Source: Bacteroidales bacterium
Lineage (GTDB): Bacteria; Bacteroidota; Bacteroidia; Bacteroidales; F082
Assembly (NCBI GenBank): GCA_023229135.1
Contig: JALNZT010000010.1
Coordinates: forward strand, 1 to 64,000
DNA length: 64,000 bases
Reading direction: 5' to 3'
Shown: positions 16,753-25,639 of the stretch, one piece after another
Position numbering within the stretch: the first letter of the stretch is position 1
How the letters are laid out: the number at the start of each line of letters is the position of its first letter
Notes under the pieces: model-generated
What the model saw: only the letters and a program-made list of their open reading frames with translations
What the model was told of the DNA's origin: nothing
The model's database searches: none
Translations under genes and position numbers: made by a program

Positions 16753-18069
16753 TTATAGCTCCTGACGTTTAATTTTGTGGGTGGACTTTTTCCAGATGGT
16801 GCGTGTTTTCTCAAAAATGCCTCCAATAAATTTTGGCGGAAATTGCTCAACAGCCCACCTGGCAAGAGAAGTGCCCAACAGTATAAATAAACTGCTGATA
16901 ATAACCTCCATCAGGTAGCGTGAAAATTTGAAACCTTTGATTTGATACCCATAATCCGGCACAGATTTCCCTAAAATCCTGCGGAAGTGAATACGGATAA
17001 AACCACCACGTTTCTTGAAATCATAGCCATGAGAATGCATCGTAATAGCTTCATCTTCTGAGATTTGGTCAAAACTCAGCCAGCCGGCATCACACATTTC
17101 CTGTAACAGCTTCTCCCCTTTTTTGCTTCGGCTTATCACCATCGAAAAGCCTTTGCCGCGCTCCTCATACACCGGCGCCCAGGCATCGCCACCTGAAATA
17201 TCCGTAAACTCATTGGTTAAATCAGTGCAATACAAGCTATTGCGCAAAATATGAAACGGAATCAGGTAGTTGGCATGAAACTTTTTCAGCTCGATGATGC
17301 GCCCTGATTTTAACTCAACGCGCATATTTCCAGGCCATTCGCCATAGCGAAAATACAACTTGGTGATGTTGTGGTAATCCTTTTCACCATGCGTTTTCAG
17401 GAAGCTGTTAACCGACGAAAAATGCAGCGTATTGCCATAGAAAGGGCCAAAAATATATTCAATATGTTGAACCGAAGGGTGATTCATAAACTGTAATTTC
17501 CGTATCGACTGGATTTGCCCGGGCAAACCCACATAAGCGAGCTTTCCTTTAAAAGCGGCTATTTCGGGCAATATATCATTGTTAGAACTGATGATATATT
17601 TGCTTTGAGCAGCTTGCAAAATCTGTTCGGGAGTAGTAGCAATAAAAGCTTGCGTAAGCCAGGGTTCAGCCTGCGACATGCCCAAAACTACTGCGCCGTC
17701 AATCTTTTTTTGTTTCAGCAAGTAAATGAGAATCGCAGAAATAATTCCGCCAGAAGCTCCTTCGCTTCTGATGGCTTCATCCTTTGCGAAGCCAATCCCA
17801 ATGCGCTCATAAGGGCCGATAAACTCGTGAAAATGCGTGACATCCTTATAATTTGCTTCCCTGTATTTTACAAAATCAAAATATTTCCCGGGACAGGCTT
17901 CCCAGAGCGTATCAGCGAGTTCGTCATCGATTGGAGCGATAATTCTCGGTCGGTATTCTCCGGTTTTATCTTCAAAAACGATTTTACCTTCTGAGAGTCC
18001 TACGCAACTTCCGCAGCGGTTGCAAAGGTGCGAGCGCATCACCGCTTGTAGTTTGTCAATATTTTTCAC
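16753..18069 (-). CDS. FrhB/FdhB-like F420-hydrogenase beta-subunit family Fe-S protein
   Basis: About 438 residues. The N-terminus holds a CxxCxxC cluster (CNRCGSC) and a further CPG Cys about 35 residues later, a likely [4Fe-4S] site. The middle contains GASGGIISAILIYLL and KLAYVGLPGQIQSIRKLQ, typical of the coenzyme-F420 hydrogenase/dehydrogenase beta family. The C-terminus has a probable membrane or amphipathic segment. In surface-polysaccharide clusters these proteins are common but their reaction is unclear; reduction of a sugar or flavin-dependent chemistry is a guess. There is no ATG near the open frame: TTG (18075), GTG (18069, chosen) or an internal ATG (18039) are possible. It overlaps the methyltransferase stop by 14 bp with the chosen start. 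Confidence 0.8.
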   Translation of the reverse strand: MKNIDKLQAVMRSHLCNRCGSCVGLSEGKIVFEDKTGEYRPRIIAPIDDELADTLWEACPGKYFDFVKYREANYKDVTHFHEFIGPYERIGIGFAKDEAIRSEGASGGIISAILIYLLKQKKIDGAVVLGMSQAEPWLTQAFIATTPEQILQAAQSKYIISSNNDILPEIAAFKGKLAYVGLPGQIQSIRKLQFMNHPSVQHIEYIFGPFYGNTLHFSSVNSFLKTHGEKDYHNITKLYFRYGEWPGNMRVELKSGRIIELKKFHANYLIPFHILRNSLYCTDLTNEFTDISGGDAWAPVYEERGKGFSMVISRSKKGEKLLQEMCDAGWLSFDQISEDEAITMHSHGYDFKKRGGFIRIHFRRILGKSVPDYGYQIKGFKFSRYLMEVIISSLFILLGTSLARWAVEQFPPKFIGGIFEKTRTIWKKSTHKIKRQEL

Positions 18070-18796
18070 ACACAAAAAATTGTCTGATTCCTAATTCGGC
18101 CAATAAGCTACCCTGAAAGGCATTGATAATTCGTTCGCCAAACTGTTGTAAGGCAGGCGGTCCAACGGGTATCAGCACTGTTCCTTTGTGCAGCAACAGT
18201 TTCCAACCCACTTTTTTGAGCATCACTTTTACTTCTTTAGAAGGCAAAAAACGGTGAGGCCCTTCGCCGTGGCCGCCAAATAAAGCGGTAAAAACTTGAT
18301 ATGGAATTTCGCTGGTGGCGGGTGGACAACTCAGCACCAGGCGGGCATCGGAAGTGCTGATGCGGTGCATCTCTTGAAGAAACGCCAGCGGATCGGCTGC
18401 ATGTTCCAGGGTTTCTAAGCTTAAAACACGATCAAAATACTGATCTTCAAAAGGTAAGTCGCTGTAAGTTTCAATTTTCCGTTGGATAATATGCGGTCTT
18501 ATTCTGGCTGCTTCGGCCATCAATCCGGCAGAAATCTCTGCATTAATTACTTCAGCATCAGGCTTAAAGCGGTGAATAAAATCGTCTGCTTCGGCATCAC
18601 GGCTTGTAATATTAAGCACTTTTTTAGCCTTTTCAAGCTGCAAATGCTGCATACTTTCCACAAATCGTTGATCGTGTGCAGCTTTTACCTTATTGTTTTC
18701 AGCCACATAAATGGAAGCCACTTTGTCCCAATGCGCTTCCACATCGGCATCCATCCAGCGGTTTTTATGGTCAGATTTTTGATAGCGCTCGTTCAT
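18056..18796 (-). CDS. Class I SAM-dependent methyltransferase
   Basis: A 246-residue protein. The SAM-binding segment KKVLNITSRDAEADDF lacks the usual GxGxG of motif I, so cofactor binding is atypical or through a variant loop. The later motif YFDRVLSLETLEHAADPLAF and the LVLSCPPATSEIPYQVF segment are typical of Methyltransf_11-like proteins in polysaccharide clusters. The start overlaps the GT2 stop by one base (TGATG), so translation is coupled. The likely target is a sugar or lipid-linked glycan made by the cluster. Confidence 0.75.
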   Translation of the reverse strand: MNERYQKSDHKNRWMDADVEAHWDKVASIYVAENNKVKAAHDQRFVESMQHLQLEKAKKVLNITSRDAEADDFIHRFKPDAEVINAEISAGLMAEAARIRPHIIQRKIETYSDLPFEDQYFDRVLSLETLEHAADPLAFLQEMHRISTSDARLVLSCPPATSEIPYQVFTALFGGHGEGPHRFLPSKEVKVMLKKVGWKLLLHKGTVLIPVGPPALQQFGERIINAFQGSLLAELGIRQFFVCEKY

Positions 18797-19665
18797 CAGC
18801 TGCGTTTGGTTCGGTTCAACATGGCCACCTGATCAGCCAGCAGGCCAATAAAAAAGATGAAAATCCCCATCATAGAAAGCAGCGTGGCACTATTGGGAAA
18901 TCGACCGGAGATAAAATAACCCGCCACACCCCAGCTTATTCCTAAAAAGAAAGTGATAATGCTGGTAGGAAAGAAAATTTTAAGCGGATTGAAAAGCATA
19001 ATAATTCGTAGCAAAAGCAAGATTGTTTTGCTGCCGTCTTTCATGAATTTCACATTACTTTGACGGCCAATACGCTCCTCCACCACAATGGGAAAAGTGC
19101 CGATAGTATATGCTTCCTTGAGGAAAGCCAAGGTGGAAGTAGTTGAGAATGAGAAGCCATTGGGCATAATTTGCAGCATCTCACTAATCAGTTTTCTGTC
19201 GAAACCCCGAAAACCGGAGTTGTAATCAGGTAATTTTTGCTCCACCAAAAACTCGCCAATCAAACGGATAAATCTTTTACCGCTTTGGCGGCGCTTCACC
19301 TGAAAAGAATCATCGGTGCGCTCGCCAATCACCATATCATACGTATCGAGCATGCCAATCAGGGTGTCGATATATTTTGGATCGTGCTGGCCATCGCTGT
19401 CCAAAATCACGACCTTATCGCCGCTTGCCTTGCGGATGCCGGTTTTTAGCGCTGCACCATAGCCTTTATTTGTGTGATGACGAAAACATTTCACGGGAAA
19501 TTCGCTAATGATTTCAAAGGTTTTGTCCGTTGATCCATCGTCAACATAAATTACTTCATAGCGTTCGTGAAAATGTTTTTCAACGATGCGTTCCAGTCCG
19601 TGCCTGATACCTTCTTCTTCATTATAGGCCGGAATTACGATACTTATTGTGGGAGTATTATTCAA
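18796..19665 (-). CDS. GT2 family glycosyltransferase (DPM1/DPG-synthase type)
   Basis: A cytoplasmic GT-A glycosyltransferase with motifs SIVIPAYNEEEGI, YVDDGSTDKTF and ILDSDGQHDP (the DxD-like site), followed by NSGFRGFDR and two C-terminal transmembrane helices. Proteins of this layout transfer hexose from a nucleotide sugar to polyprenyl phosphate, which could feed the GT39 enzyme at 12807. The start is unclear: the frame opens at TTG 19689, but a TAACTTTG -7-like box covers that codon (19694-19687). The TTG at 19665 (product starting NNTPTISIVIPAYNEEE) is therefore preferred, giving 289 residues. The first gene of a tightly packed four-gene minus-strand operon. Confidence 0.85.
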   Translation of the reverse strand: MNNTPTISIVIPAYNEEEGIRHGLERIVEKHFHERYEVIYVDDGSTDKTFEIISEFPVKCFRHHTNKGYGAALKTGIRKASGDKVVILDSDGQHDPKYIDTLIGMLDTYDMVIGERTDDSFQVKRRQSGKRFIRLIGEFLVEQKLPDYNSGFRGFDRKLISEMLQIMPNGFSFSTTSTLAFLKEAYTIGTFPIVVEERIGRQSNVKFMKDGSKTILLLLRIIMLFNPLKIFFPTSIITFFLGISWGVAGYFISGRFPNSATLLSMMGIFIFFIGLLADQVAMLNRTKRS

Positions 19666-19742
19666 GATGGTTTTGATTTTGAGCGGCAAAGTTATGAAAT
19701 TGTTGCCAATTGAGGAGCGGCCAAAAATGAGATCAACTGACC

Positions 19743-19806
19743 AAATATATCAAGCGCAAAGAGCTTTTCAGCGACATCGCTGAAAAGCTTTCTGCTTAAT
19801 ATATTT
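19743..19806. terminator. Long imperfect hairpin after rfbB
   Basis: A perfect 12-bp stem AGCTTTTCAGCG/CGCTGAAAAGCT (19762-19773 and 19778-19789) is extended by imperfect pairing out to AAATATAT/ATATATTT. It lies just downstream of the rfbB stop (19816, minus strand) and before the GT2 gene. No U-run follows on either strand, so an intrinsic terminator is only one reading; an mRNA-stabilising hairpin or REP-like unit is another. Confidence 0.5.
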
Positions 19807-19815
19807 CAAAATCAT

Positions 19816-20868
19816 CTACCTATTCTGGTACTGATCCTCATAATATTTCAGGTAATGTCCTGAACTCACTTCATCAAGCCATTGCTGATTTTCAAGGTAC
19901 CAGTCGATGGTTTTGCGGATACCTTCTTCAAATTGTAAACTTGGCTCCCAGTTGAGCTCGCGCTGAAGTTTTGTTGCGTCGATAGCATAGCGCAAATCGT
20001 GTCCGGCGCGGTCTTTCACGTAGGTGATAAGCTTTTCGGAAGTACCGTTTTCGCGACCCAGTTTTTCGTCCATAATCTGGCACACAAGCTTCACGATGTC
20101 AATATTTTTCCATTCGTTGTGTCCGCCAATATTATAAGTTTCGCCAATTTTTCCTTGTTGGAAAATCACATCAATCGCACGGGCGTGATCCACCACATAC
20201 AACCAGTCGCGCACATTGAGGCCTTCGCCATAAACCGGCAGCGGTTTGTTGTTTCTTATATTGTTGATAATGAGCGGGATCAACTTCTCAGGAAATTGAT
20301 TTGGCCCATAATTATTAGAACAATTTGAAATTACGATAGGCAATTTATAAGTGTCGTGATAGGCACGCACTAAGTGATCGCTGCTGGCTTTGGAGGCGGA
20401 ATACGGGCTGTGCGGATCGTACGGCGTTTCTTCGGTGAAATAGCCTGTATCACCCAGTGAACCATAGACTTCGTCTGTGGAGACATGGTAAAAAAGCTTT
20501 CCTGTGAAATCGTTTTTCCATTGATGACGGGCTGCATTTAACAGGTTTACCGTTCCCACGATATTGGCCATGATAAACTCCATCGGGTTTGAAATAGAAC
20601 GGTCCACATGCGACTCGGCAGCGAGGTGAATCACCTGATCAAAATCGTATGACTCAAACAGGCTGATCATTTTTTCGCCATCCACGATATCGGCTTTAAT
20701 AAAATGATAATTGGGTGCTTTTTCTACGTCAGTAAGGTTTGCCAGGTTGCCTGCATAGGTGAGCTTATCTAAGTTATATATTTGGCAATCCGTGTATTTA
20801 TTCACGAAAAGGCGAACAAGGTGTGAGCCAATAAAACCGGCGCCTCCGGTGATTAATATCTTTTTCAT
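19816..20868 (-). CDS. rfbB: dTDP-glucose 4,6-dehydratase
   Basis: A 350-residue extended short-chain dehydrogenase. Visible are the NAD loop TGGAGFIGSH (residues 7-16), YNLDKLTYAGNLANL, HLAAESHVDRSI, the catalytic STDEVYG and the YSASKASSDHL pair, and SNNYGPNQFPEKLIP. It makes dTDP-4-keto-6-deoxyglucose, precursor of rhamnose and other deoxysugars. The rest of the rhamnose pathway (rfbA, rfbC, rfbD) is absent from the window. It lies 22 bp after galE on the same strand, in the surface-glycan precursor group. Confidence 0.95.
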   Translation of the reverse strand: MKKILITGGAGFIGSHLVRLFVNKYTDCQIYNLDKLTYAGNLANLTDVEKAPNYHFIKADIVDGEKMISLFESYDFDQVIHLAAESHVDRSISNPMEFIMANIVGTVNLLNAARHQWKNDFTGKLFYHVSTDEVYGSLGDTGYFTEETPYDPHSPYSASKASSDHLVRAYHDTYKLPIVISNCSNNYGPNQFPEKLIPLIINNIRNNKPLPVYGEGLNVRDWLYVVDHARAIDVIFQQGKIGETYNIGGHNEWKNIDIVKLVCQIMDEKLGRENGTSEKLITYVKDRAGHDLRYAIDATKLQRELNWEPSLQFEEGIRKTIDWYLENQQWLDEVSSGHYLKYYEDQYQNR

Positions 20869-20890
20869 CTGTTTATGTTTTTAGCGTTAT

Positions 20891-21910
20891 TTAATTTTTG
20901 TTGCGGTAATACTGCTCCCATTTCCAGGCGGAAGCCGTCATTTCATCTAAATTTCGTTTGGCTTTCCAACCCAGTTCTTTGTGCGACCATTCGGGATTTG
21001 CCCACACCTTTTCGACATCGCCGGCGCGCCTGTCAACGATTTTATAGTTAAGTTTTTCACCGCTTACTTTTTCGAAAGATTTAATGACGTCAAGCACTGA
21101 ATAACCATTTCCAGTACCCAGATTAAACACTTCAAAAGCATTTTTCATCTGCTTTTCGATCATGCGTTTAACGGCGACTACGTGTGCTTCGGCCAGATCA
21201 ACAACGTGGATATAATCGCGGATTGCAGTGCCATCAGGCGTATTATAATCATCGCCAAAAACACTAAGTTGCTGGCGCAAACCAATGGCTGTTTGGGTGA
21301 TAAAAGGCACCAGATTATTGGGAACGCCCAACGGCAGCTCCCCAATTTTAGCGGTTTGATGGGCACCAATCGGGTTGAAATAGCGCAACGCAATAGCGTT
21401 TATTTTAGCTGATTTGATGGTATCTTTGAGGATTTCCTCTGAAATTTGTTTGGTATTTCCGTAAGGTGATTCGGCTAATTTTATCGGTGCTTTTTCTGAA
21501 ACCGGGAGTTCATCGGGCTGACCATAAACGGTGCATGAAGAGGAAAAAACCAGGTTTTCAATTTGATTTTCCGTCATAGCTTCTAAGATATTCATCAATG
21601 AAACCAGGTTGTTGCGATAATACATCAAAGGTTTTTCAACAGATTCGCCAACGGCTTTATAAGCTGCAAAATGTATCACTCCCTGCAGGTCGTTGTGGCG
21701 TTTAAAAAATTCGGAAGTAAGCTTTTGGTCGGCCAGATCAAACTGCTCAAAAACGGGTTTTTTGCCCGAAATATCTGCAATGGCATCCACAATCCAGGCT
21801 TGCGAATTGGAAAGATTGTCCACAATAACAACTTCAAAACCTTGACTTTGAAGCTCTACCACGGTATGCGAACCGATATAACCGGTGCCGCCGGTAACAA
21901 GTATTTTCAT
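20891..21910 (-). CDS. galE: UDP-glucose 4-epimerase
   Basis: A 339-residue SDR epimerase. Motifs are VTGGTGYIGSHT (N-terminal NAD loop), VIHFAAYKAVGES, SSSCTVYGQP, and the catalytic YGNTK (Tyr-x-x-x-Lys). The later LRYFNPIGAH, DYIHVVDLAEAH and FNLGTGNGYSV are typical of GalE rather than the dehydratases. It interconverts UDP-glucose and UDP-galactose, supplying galactosyl units for surface glycan. It lies between rfbB and the acyltransferase gene with short gaps, probably one operon. Confidence 0.95.
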   Translation of the reverse strand: MKILVTGGTGYIGSHTVVELQSQGFEVVIVDNLSNSQAWIVDAIADISGKKPVFEQFDLADQKLTSEFFKRHNDLQGVIHFAAYKAVGESVEKPLMYYRNNLVSLMNILEAMTENQIENLVFSSSCTVYGQPDELPVSEKAPIKLAESPYGNTKQISEEILKDTIKSAKINAIALRYFNPIGAHQTAKIGELPLGVPNNLVPFITQTAIGLRQQLSVFGDDYNTPDGTAIRDYIHVVDLAEAHVVAVKRMIEKQMKNAFEVFNLGTGNGYSVLDVIKSFEKVSGEKLNYKIVDRRAGDVEKVWANPEWSHKELGWKAKRNLDEMTASAWKWEQYYRNKN

Positions 21911-21955
21911 AAATTACATTTTTAAAAAGTTCTAATTGGTTAATCTCGGTTGATT

Positions 21956-22543
21956 TTAGGCTTTTATTTTGGTGACGCTTCCGTTTTGTAAGCGGTACGT
22001 TTCCTTGCTTTCAGCGCAAACGGCAATACCCTTATCGTCAAACTTCAGGCGTTGCCCAAATTCGCTCATCCAACCGATGTGTTTGGCCGGATTACCCACC
22101 ACCAGCGCATAAGCCGGCACTTCTTTGGTTACGACAGCTCCTGCTCCGATAAACGCAAACTCGCCGATATTATTTCCGCAAACAATGGTGGCATTGGCAC
22201 CGATAGAAGCGCCGCGGCCAACGATGGTTTTGGCGTATTCGGCTTTACGGTTGACGGCGCTCCGGGGATTAATCACATTGGTGAAAACCATAGATGGCCC
22301 AAGAAAAACGTCGTCCTCGCAAATCACGCCGGTGTATATTGAAACATTGTTTTGAACTTTTACATTGCGTCCCAAAACAACGCCGGGCGAAACGACCACA
22401 TTTTGTCCGAAATTACAGTTTTCGCCAATTTTACAATCCGACATAATATGCGTGAAATGCCATATTTTAGTGCCCTTCCCGATTTCACAGCCTGGGTCGA
22501 TAACAGCGGTTTCGTGGGCAAAATAGTTGGTTTTTGAATCCAT
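21956..22543 (-). CDS. Hexapeptide-repeat sugar acyltransferase (WbpD/WlbB-like)
   Basis: About 195 residues when started at the ATG at 22543 (MDSKTNYFAHETAVIDPG). A longer frame to 22591 adds 16 residues that do not fit the family. The left-handed beta-helix is visible as hexapeptide-like repeats: IGKGTKIWHFTHI, NFGQNVVVSPGVVLG, VKVQNNVSIYTGVICED, then GASIGANATIVCGNNIGE and FIGAGAVVTKEVP. The overall pattern resembles UDP-2-acetamido-3-amino-glucuronate N-acetyltransferases (WbpD/WlbB). It would transfer an acyl group to an amino sugar nucleotide. The exact substrate is not proven. It is the first gene of the galE-rfbB group. Confidence 0.82.
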   Translation of the reverse strand: MDSKTNYFAHETAVIDPGCEIGKGTKIWHFTHIMSDCKIGENCNFGQNVVVSPGVVLGRNVKVQNNVSIYTGVICEDDVFLGPSMVFTNVINPRSAVNRKAEYAKTIVGRGASIGANATIVCGNNIGEFAFIGAGAVVTKEVPAYALVVGNPAKHIGWMSEFGQRLKFDDKGIAVCAESKETYRLQNGSVTKIKA

Positions 22544-22744
22544 AAATTCGTTAAAATTTAATGATAAAAAGAATTGGTTAAAAGCCTGCAAGTTACGAGT
22601 AAAATCAGAAATGGAGGAAGGGAGATGAAAAAGAAAGGGGAAAAATTTGATTTTGAAGGTTTAAGTGACTTCCCGCATAAAGAAAGCAGGTTGCGTATGC
22701 ATAAGTTTTACTATTTTTACGCTAACAATCACGAGCAAAAGAGC

Positions 22745-25639
22745 ATGACAAAAGCCAAGGATTTCCTGTTGATTTATAGGCAGAAAGCAAGCAGTACCCG
22801 CTTTCTGTTATCAGGATTTCTGTTGCTATTAGCTGTTATTTTTGCTCAAACTGGCTGGTCTCAGAGCTATTCCAAAGTAAATCATTTTAAACCTAAAAAT
22901 TATAAAGCAGCCAATCAAAACTGGGACATAAGTATTGATGATGGAGGCGTTGTATATTTCGCTAACAATTCAGGATTGTTGGTAGAGGACGGCATAAAAA
23001 GCAGCCTTTATCAGCTTCCTTCAAAGACCATTATTCGTTCTGTAAATGCCGTTGGTGACAGAATTTACACTGGCTCATTTGAAGAATTTGGGTATTGGTA
23101 TAAAAGCTCTGAAGGTCTTCAATACGAGAGCTTATCAAGTTTGTCGGCAGATTTATCTTTTGATAATCAGGAATTTTGGAAAATTGTTGCTCAAGACGAA
23201 AAGGTATATTTCCAAAGCTTTGGGATGCTGTTGGTTTATGATGGAAATACATTGAAATCGCTACAACTTCCGGGTTCCATTCTTTTTTTATTGCAGGTAG
23301 AAGGTCGACTTTTTGTACAGCAAATTGAAGGAAGTATTTATGAAATAATCGACGATGTATTTCATTTAATTCCGGGAAGTGAAATATTTAGAGATACTGA
23401 AATTAAGTCAGTTATAGCGCTTGATAACAAACATTTACTTTTTGGAACGAGCACCAAAGGATTATACAAATATGACGGAAACCAATTTGCCGAATGGGAG
23501 AATGAAATCAACGAACAATTGAAAAGCAGCACCCTGAATAATGGTATAAAACTTGGCAACAAGTTTGTTTTTGGAACAATTTTGCAAGGCGTATTTATTT
23601 TGCGCAAAGACGGCAAGCTAGAAAACCATCTCACCAGTCACAATGCTCTACAAAACAACACTATACTCGCTTTAAAAGCTGATGAAGCAGCTAATTTATG
23701 GGTAGCAATGGACAAAGGCTATGATTTTATCTGGTTTAAATCGCCTATCGAAAACTACCACGAACCCGACATCAATATAGGTGCTGTATATGCTGCCGCA
23801 CTTTTTAAAGACACCCTATATATAGGAACCAATCAAGGCGTTTTTTATTTTGAAATGACAGCGAGTGGTCGATTTTCTAATCAACAATTGATAGATAATA
23901 GCCAGGGGCAGAGCTGGTTCATCAAGGAAATTGACCATAAATTATATTGCGGCCTCAACGAAGGAACTTACGTGATTGAAAACAAAAAACTGGTTGAGGT
24001 AAGCGATATAAATGGTGGCTACAACCTCCAAAGAATAAACAGCGACAAATACAACTACCTGATTCAAAGCACTTATAATAGGCTTGTCGTTTTTGATAAA
24101 GGAAAAAACTTCTGGGAAAAAACTTTTGAGGTGGATGGATTTGATGCTCCGGCGCGATTTCTGGAAACCGACCACCTGGGAAATTTATTGCTGGGGCATA
24201 CTATTAAAGGTGTTTTTATGGCTAAACCCACGCCCGACTTCAAACAAATCCAGCAGATAAAGCGACTTGGCAGTGCCGAGGGATTGACTTTTAATACCAA
24301 TAAATTTTACCCTGTTGACAAGCGCATTTTGATTCCGTCTGGTGACAGTATTTTTCAGTGGGATGCTGTGCATGAACAACTTATCCCTTTTCCTGAACTC
24401 AACAAAGACCTCAAAAGTTTCGCCGCATCAACAGCAATTGTCCCATCATTAGCTCAAAAATATTGGTTTATCAAAGCTTCTGAAATTGGGCTTTTTGAGG
24501 TCAGGTTTGGCCAGGCAAAACTGCTCTACCGCATCATCCCCGATCTCTACAACCTTAACCTGATTGAGGATTATGAAAATATTGTGGCACTCAACGACAG
24601 CCTTCATCTTTTTTGTCTTGAAAACGGTTTTTCTATACTCAATACCAATCGCTTAAACCGTTTGAATGAGAAACTTATCCCACCAAAAATTAAGTCAGCC
24701 ACCTTCAAAAATATTAACGGCAGAGCACTGGTTATTAAAGATATGAAGTCGGAAAAACTAAAGATAGGTAACAGCTTCAACAGCCTTGAGATCAATTACA
24801 CCAACACCGATCAGGTGGGTAGAAAGAAATATTTTCAATACAGATTGTTAGGGCTTAATAGTAATTGGAGTAGCTGGGAAAACAGCTCAACCGTACATTT
24901 TTCGCGCTTGCCTGCCGGAAAATACATCTTCCAGCTTCAAACCCTAAGCGTAAAAGGAATTATCACGCCAGCGGCTGAACTCACTTTCCAAATCAGACAA
25001 CCTTGGTTTTTGACAGGCTACGCATTTATTGGTGAAGCCTTATTAATTCTTGCTTTCATCGTGTTGATAAAACTAAATTACAAACGTAGAAAATGGGAAC
25101 AACAGGAAAAACTTCTCAAAGCCGAACGCGAAAGTCTCATTGCCGAGAAAAATAAGGCCGAAGCCGCTATGATCAAGCTTTCTAACGAAAAACTTCAGTC
25201 AGAAATATCGCACAAAAACATGGAGTTAGCAAAGAATACCATGTCGATGATTCAAAAAAATGAACTACTTATTGCCATCAAAGAAGAGATTGATCAGCTA
25301 AAAAAAGAGCTTGGATACCGGCTGCCCAATAAACATTACGATTCACTCATCAAACTCATCGAAAAAGGAATCAATAGTGAAAACGACTGGGAAATGTTTG
25401 AACACCTGTTCGATCAAGCACACCAAAACTTTTTCAAACGACTAAAAACAAGTTACAACGACCTCACCTCCAGCGACCTCAGACTTTGTGCTTATCTACG
25501 CCTCAATCTTTCGAGCAAAGAGATTGCGCCGCTTCTGAATATCTCGGTAAGAGGCGTGGAAGAAAAACGCTACCGCATCAGAAAACGATTAGGCCTATCA
25601 TCAGATCAAGGACTTTCTGAATTTATTATCAGTTTTTAA
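22745..25639 (+). CDS. Propeller/Y_Y_Y sensor with LuxR-type DNA-binding domain, PUL regulator
   Basis: About 964 residues from the ATG at 22745, which gives a signal or anchor segment (FLLSGFLLLLAVIFAQTGWS). An earlier ATG at 22625 with a GGAGGAAGGGAG tract before it would add 40 residues. Two-component-regulator propeller repeats occupy roughly residues 40-640 (for example NLWVAMDKG). A Y_Y_Y domain follows at about 680-740, one transmembrane helix near 755-775, a coiled coil, and a C-terminal LuxR-like helix-turn-helix (LSSKEIAPLLNISVRGVEEK, about 917-955). There is no kinase domain, so a ligand signal would pass directly from periplasm to DNA. It lies directly upstream of the GH144-SusCD locus and probably controls it. 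Membrane-bound one-component regulation is inferred. Confidence 0.85.
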   Translation: MTKAKDFLLIYRQKASSTRFLLSGFLLLLAVIFAQTGWSQSYSKVNHFKPKNYKAANQNWDISIDDGGVVYFANNSGLLVEDGIKSSLYQLPSKTIIRSVNAVGDRIYTGSFEEFGYWYKSSEGLQYESLSSLSADLSFDNQEFWKIVAQDEKVYFQSFGMLLVYDGNTLKSLQLPGSILFLLQVEGRLFVQQIEGSIYEIIDDVFHLIPGSEIFRDTEIKSVIALDNKHLLFGTSTKGLYKYDGNQFAEWENEINEQLKSSTLNNGIKLGNKFVFGTILQGVFILRKDGKLENHLTSHNALQNNTILALKADEAANLWVAMDKGYDFIWFKSPIENYHEPDINIGAVYAAALFKDTLYIGTNQGVFYFEMTASGRFSNQQLIDNSQGQSWFIKEIDHKLYCGLNEGTYVIENKKLVEVSDINGGYNLQRINSDKYNYLIQSTYNRLVVFDKGKNFWEKTFEVDGFDAPARFLETDHLGNLLLGHTIKGVFMAKPTPDFKQIQQIKRLGSAEGLTFNTNKFYPVDKRILIPSGDSIFQWDAVHEQLIPFPELNKDLKSFAASTAIVPSLAQKYWFIKASEIGLFEVRFGQAKLLYRIIPDLYNLNLIEDYENIVALNDSLHLFCLENGFSILNTNRLNRLNEKLIPPKIKSATFKNINGRALVIKDMKSEKLKIGNSFNSLEINYTNTDQVGRKKYFQYRLLGLNSNWSSWENSSTVHFSRLPAGKYIFQLQTLSVKGIITPAAELTFQIRQPWFLTGYAFIGEALLILAFIVLIKLNYKRRKWEQQEKLLKAERESLIAEKNKAEAAMIKLSNEKLQSEISHKNMELAKNTMSMIQKNELLIAIKEEIDQLKKELGYRLPNKHYDSLIKLIEKGINSENDWEMFEHLFDQAHQNFFKRLKTSYNDLTSSDLRLCAYLRLNLSSKEIAPLLNISVRGVEEKRYRIRKRLGLSSDQGLSEFIISF

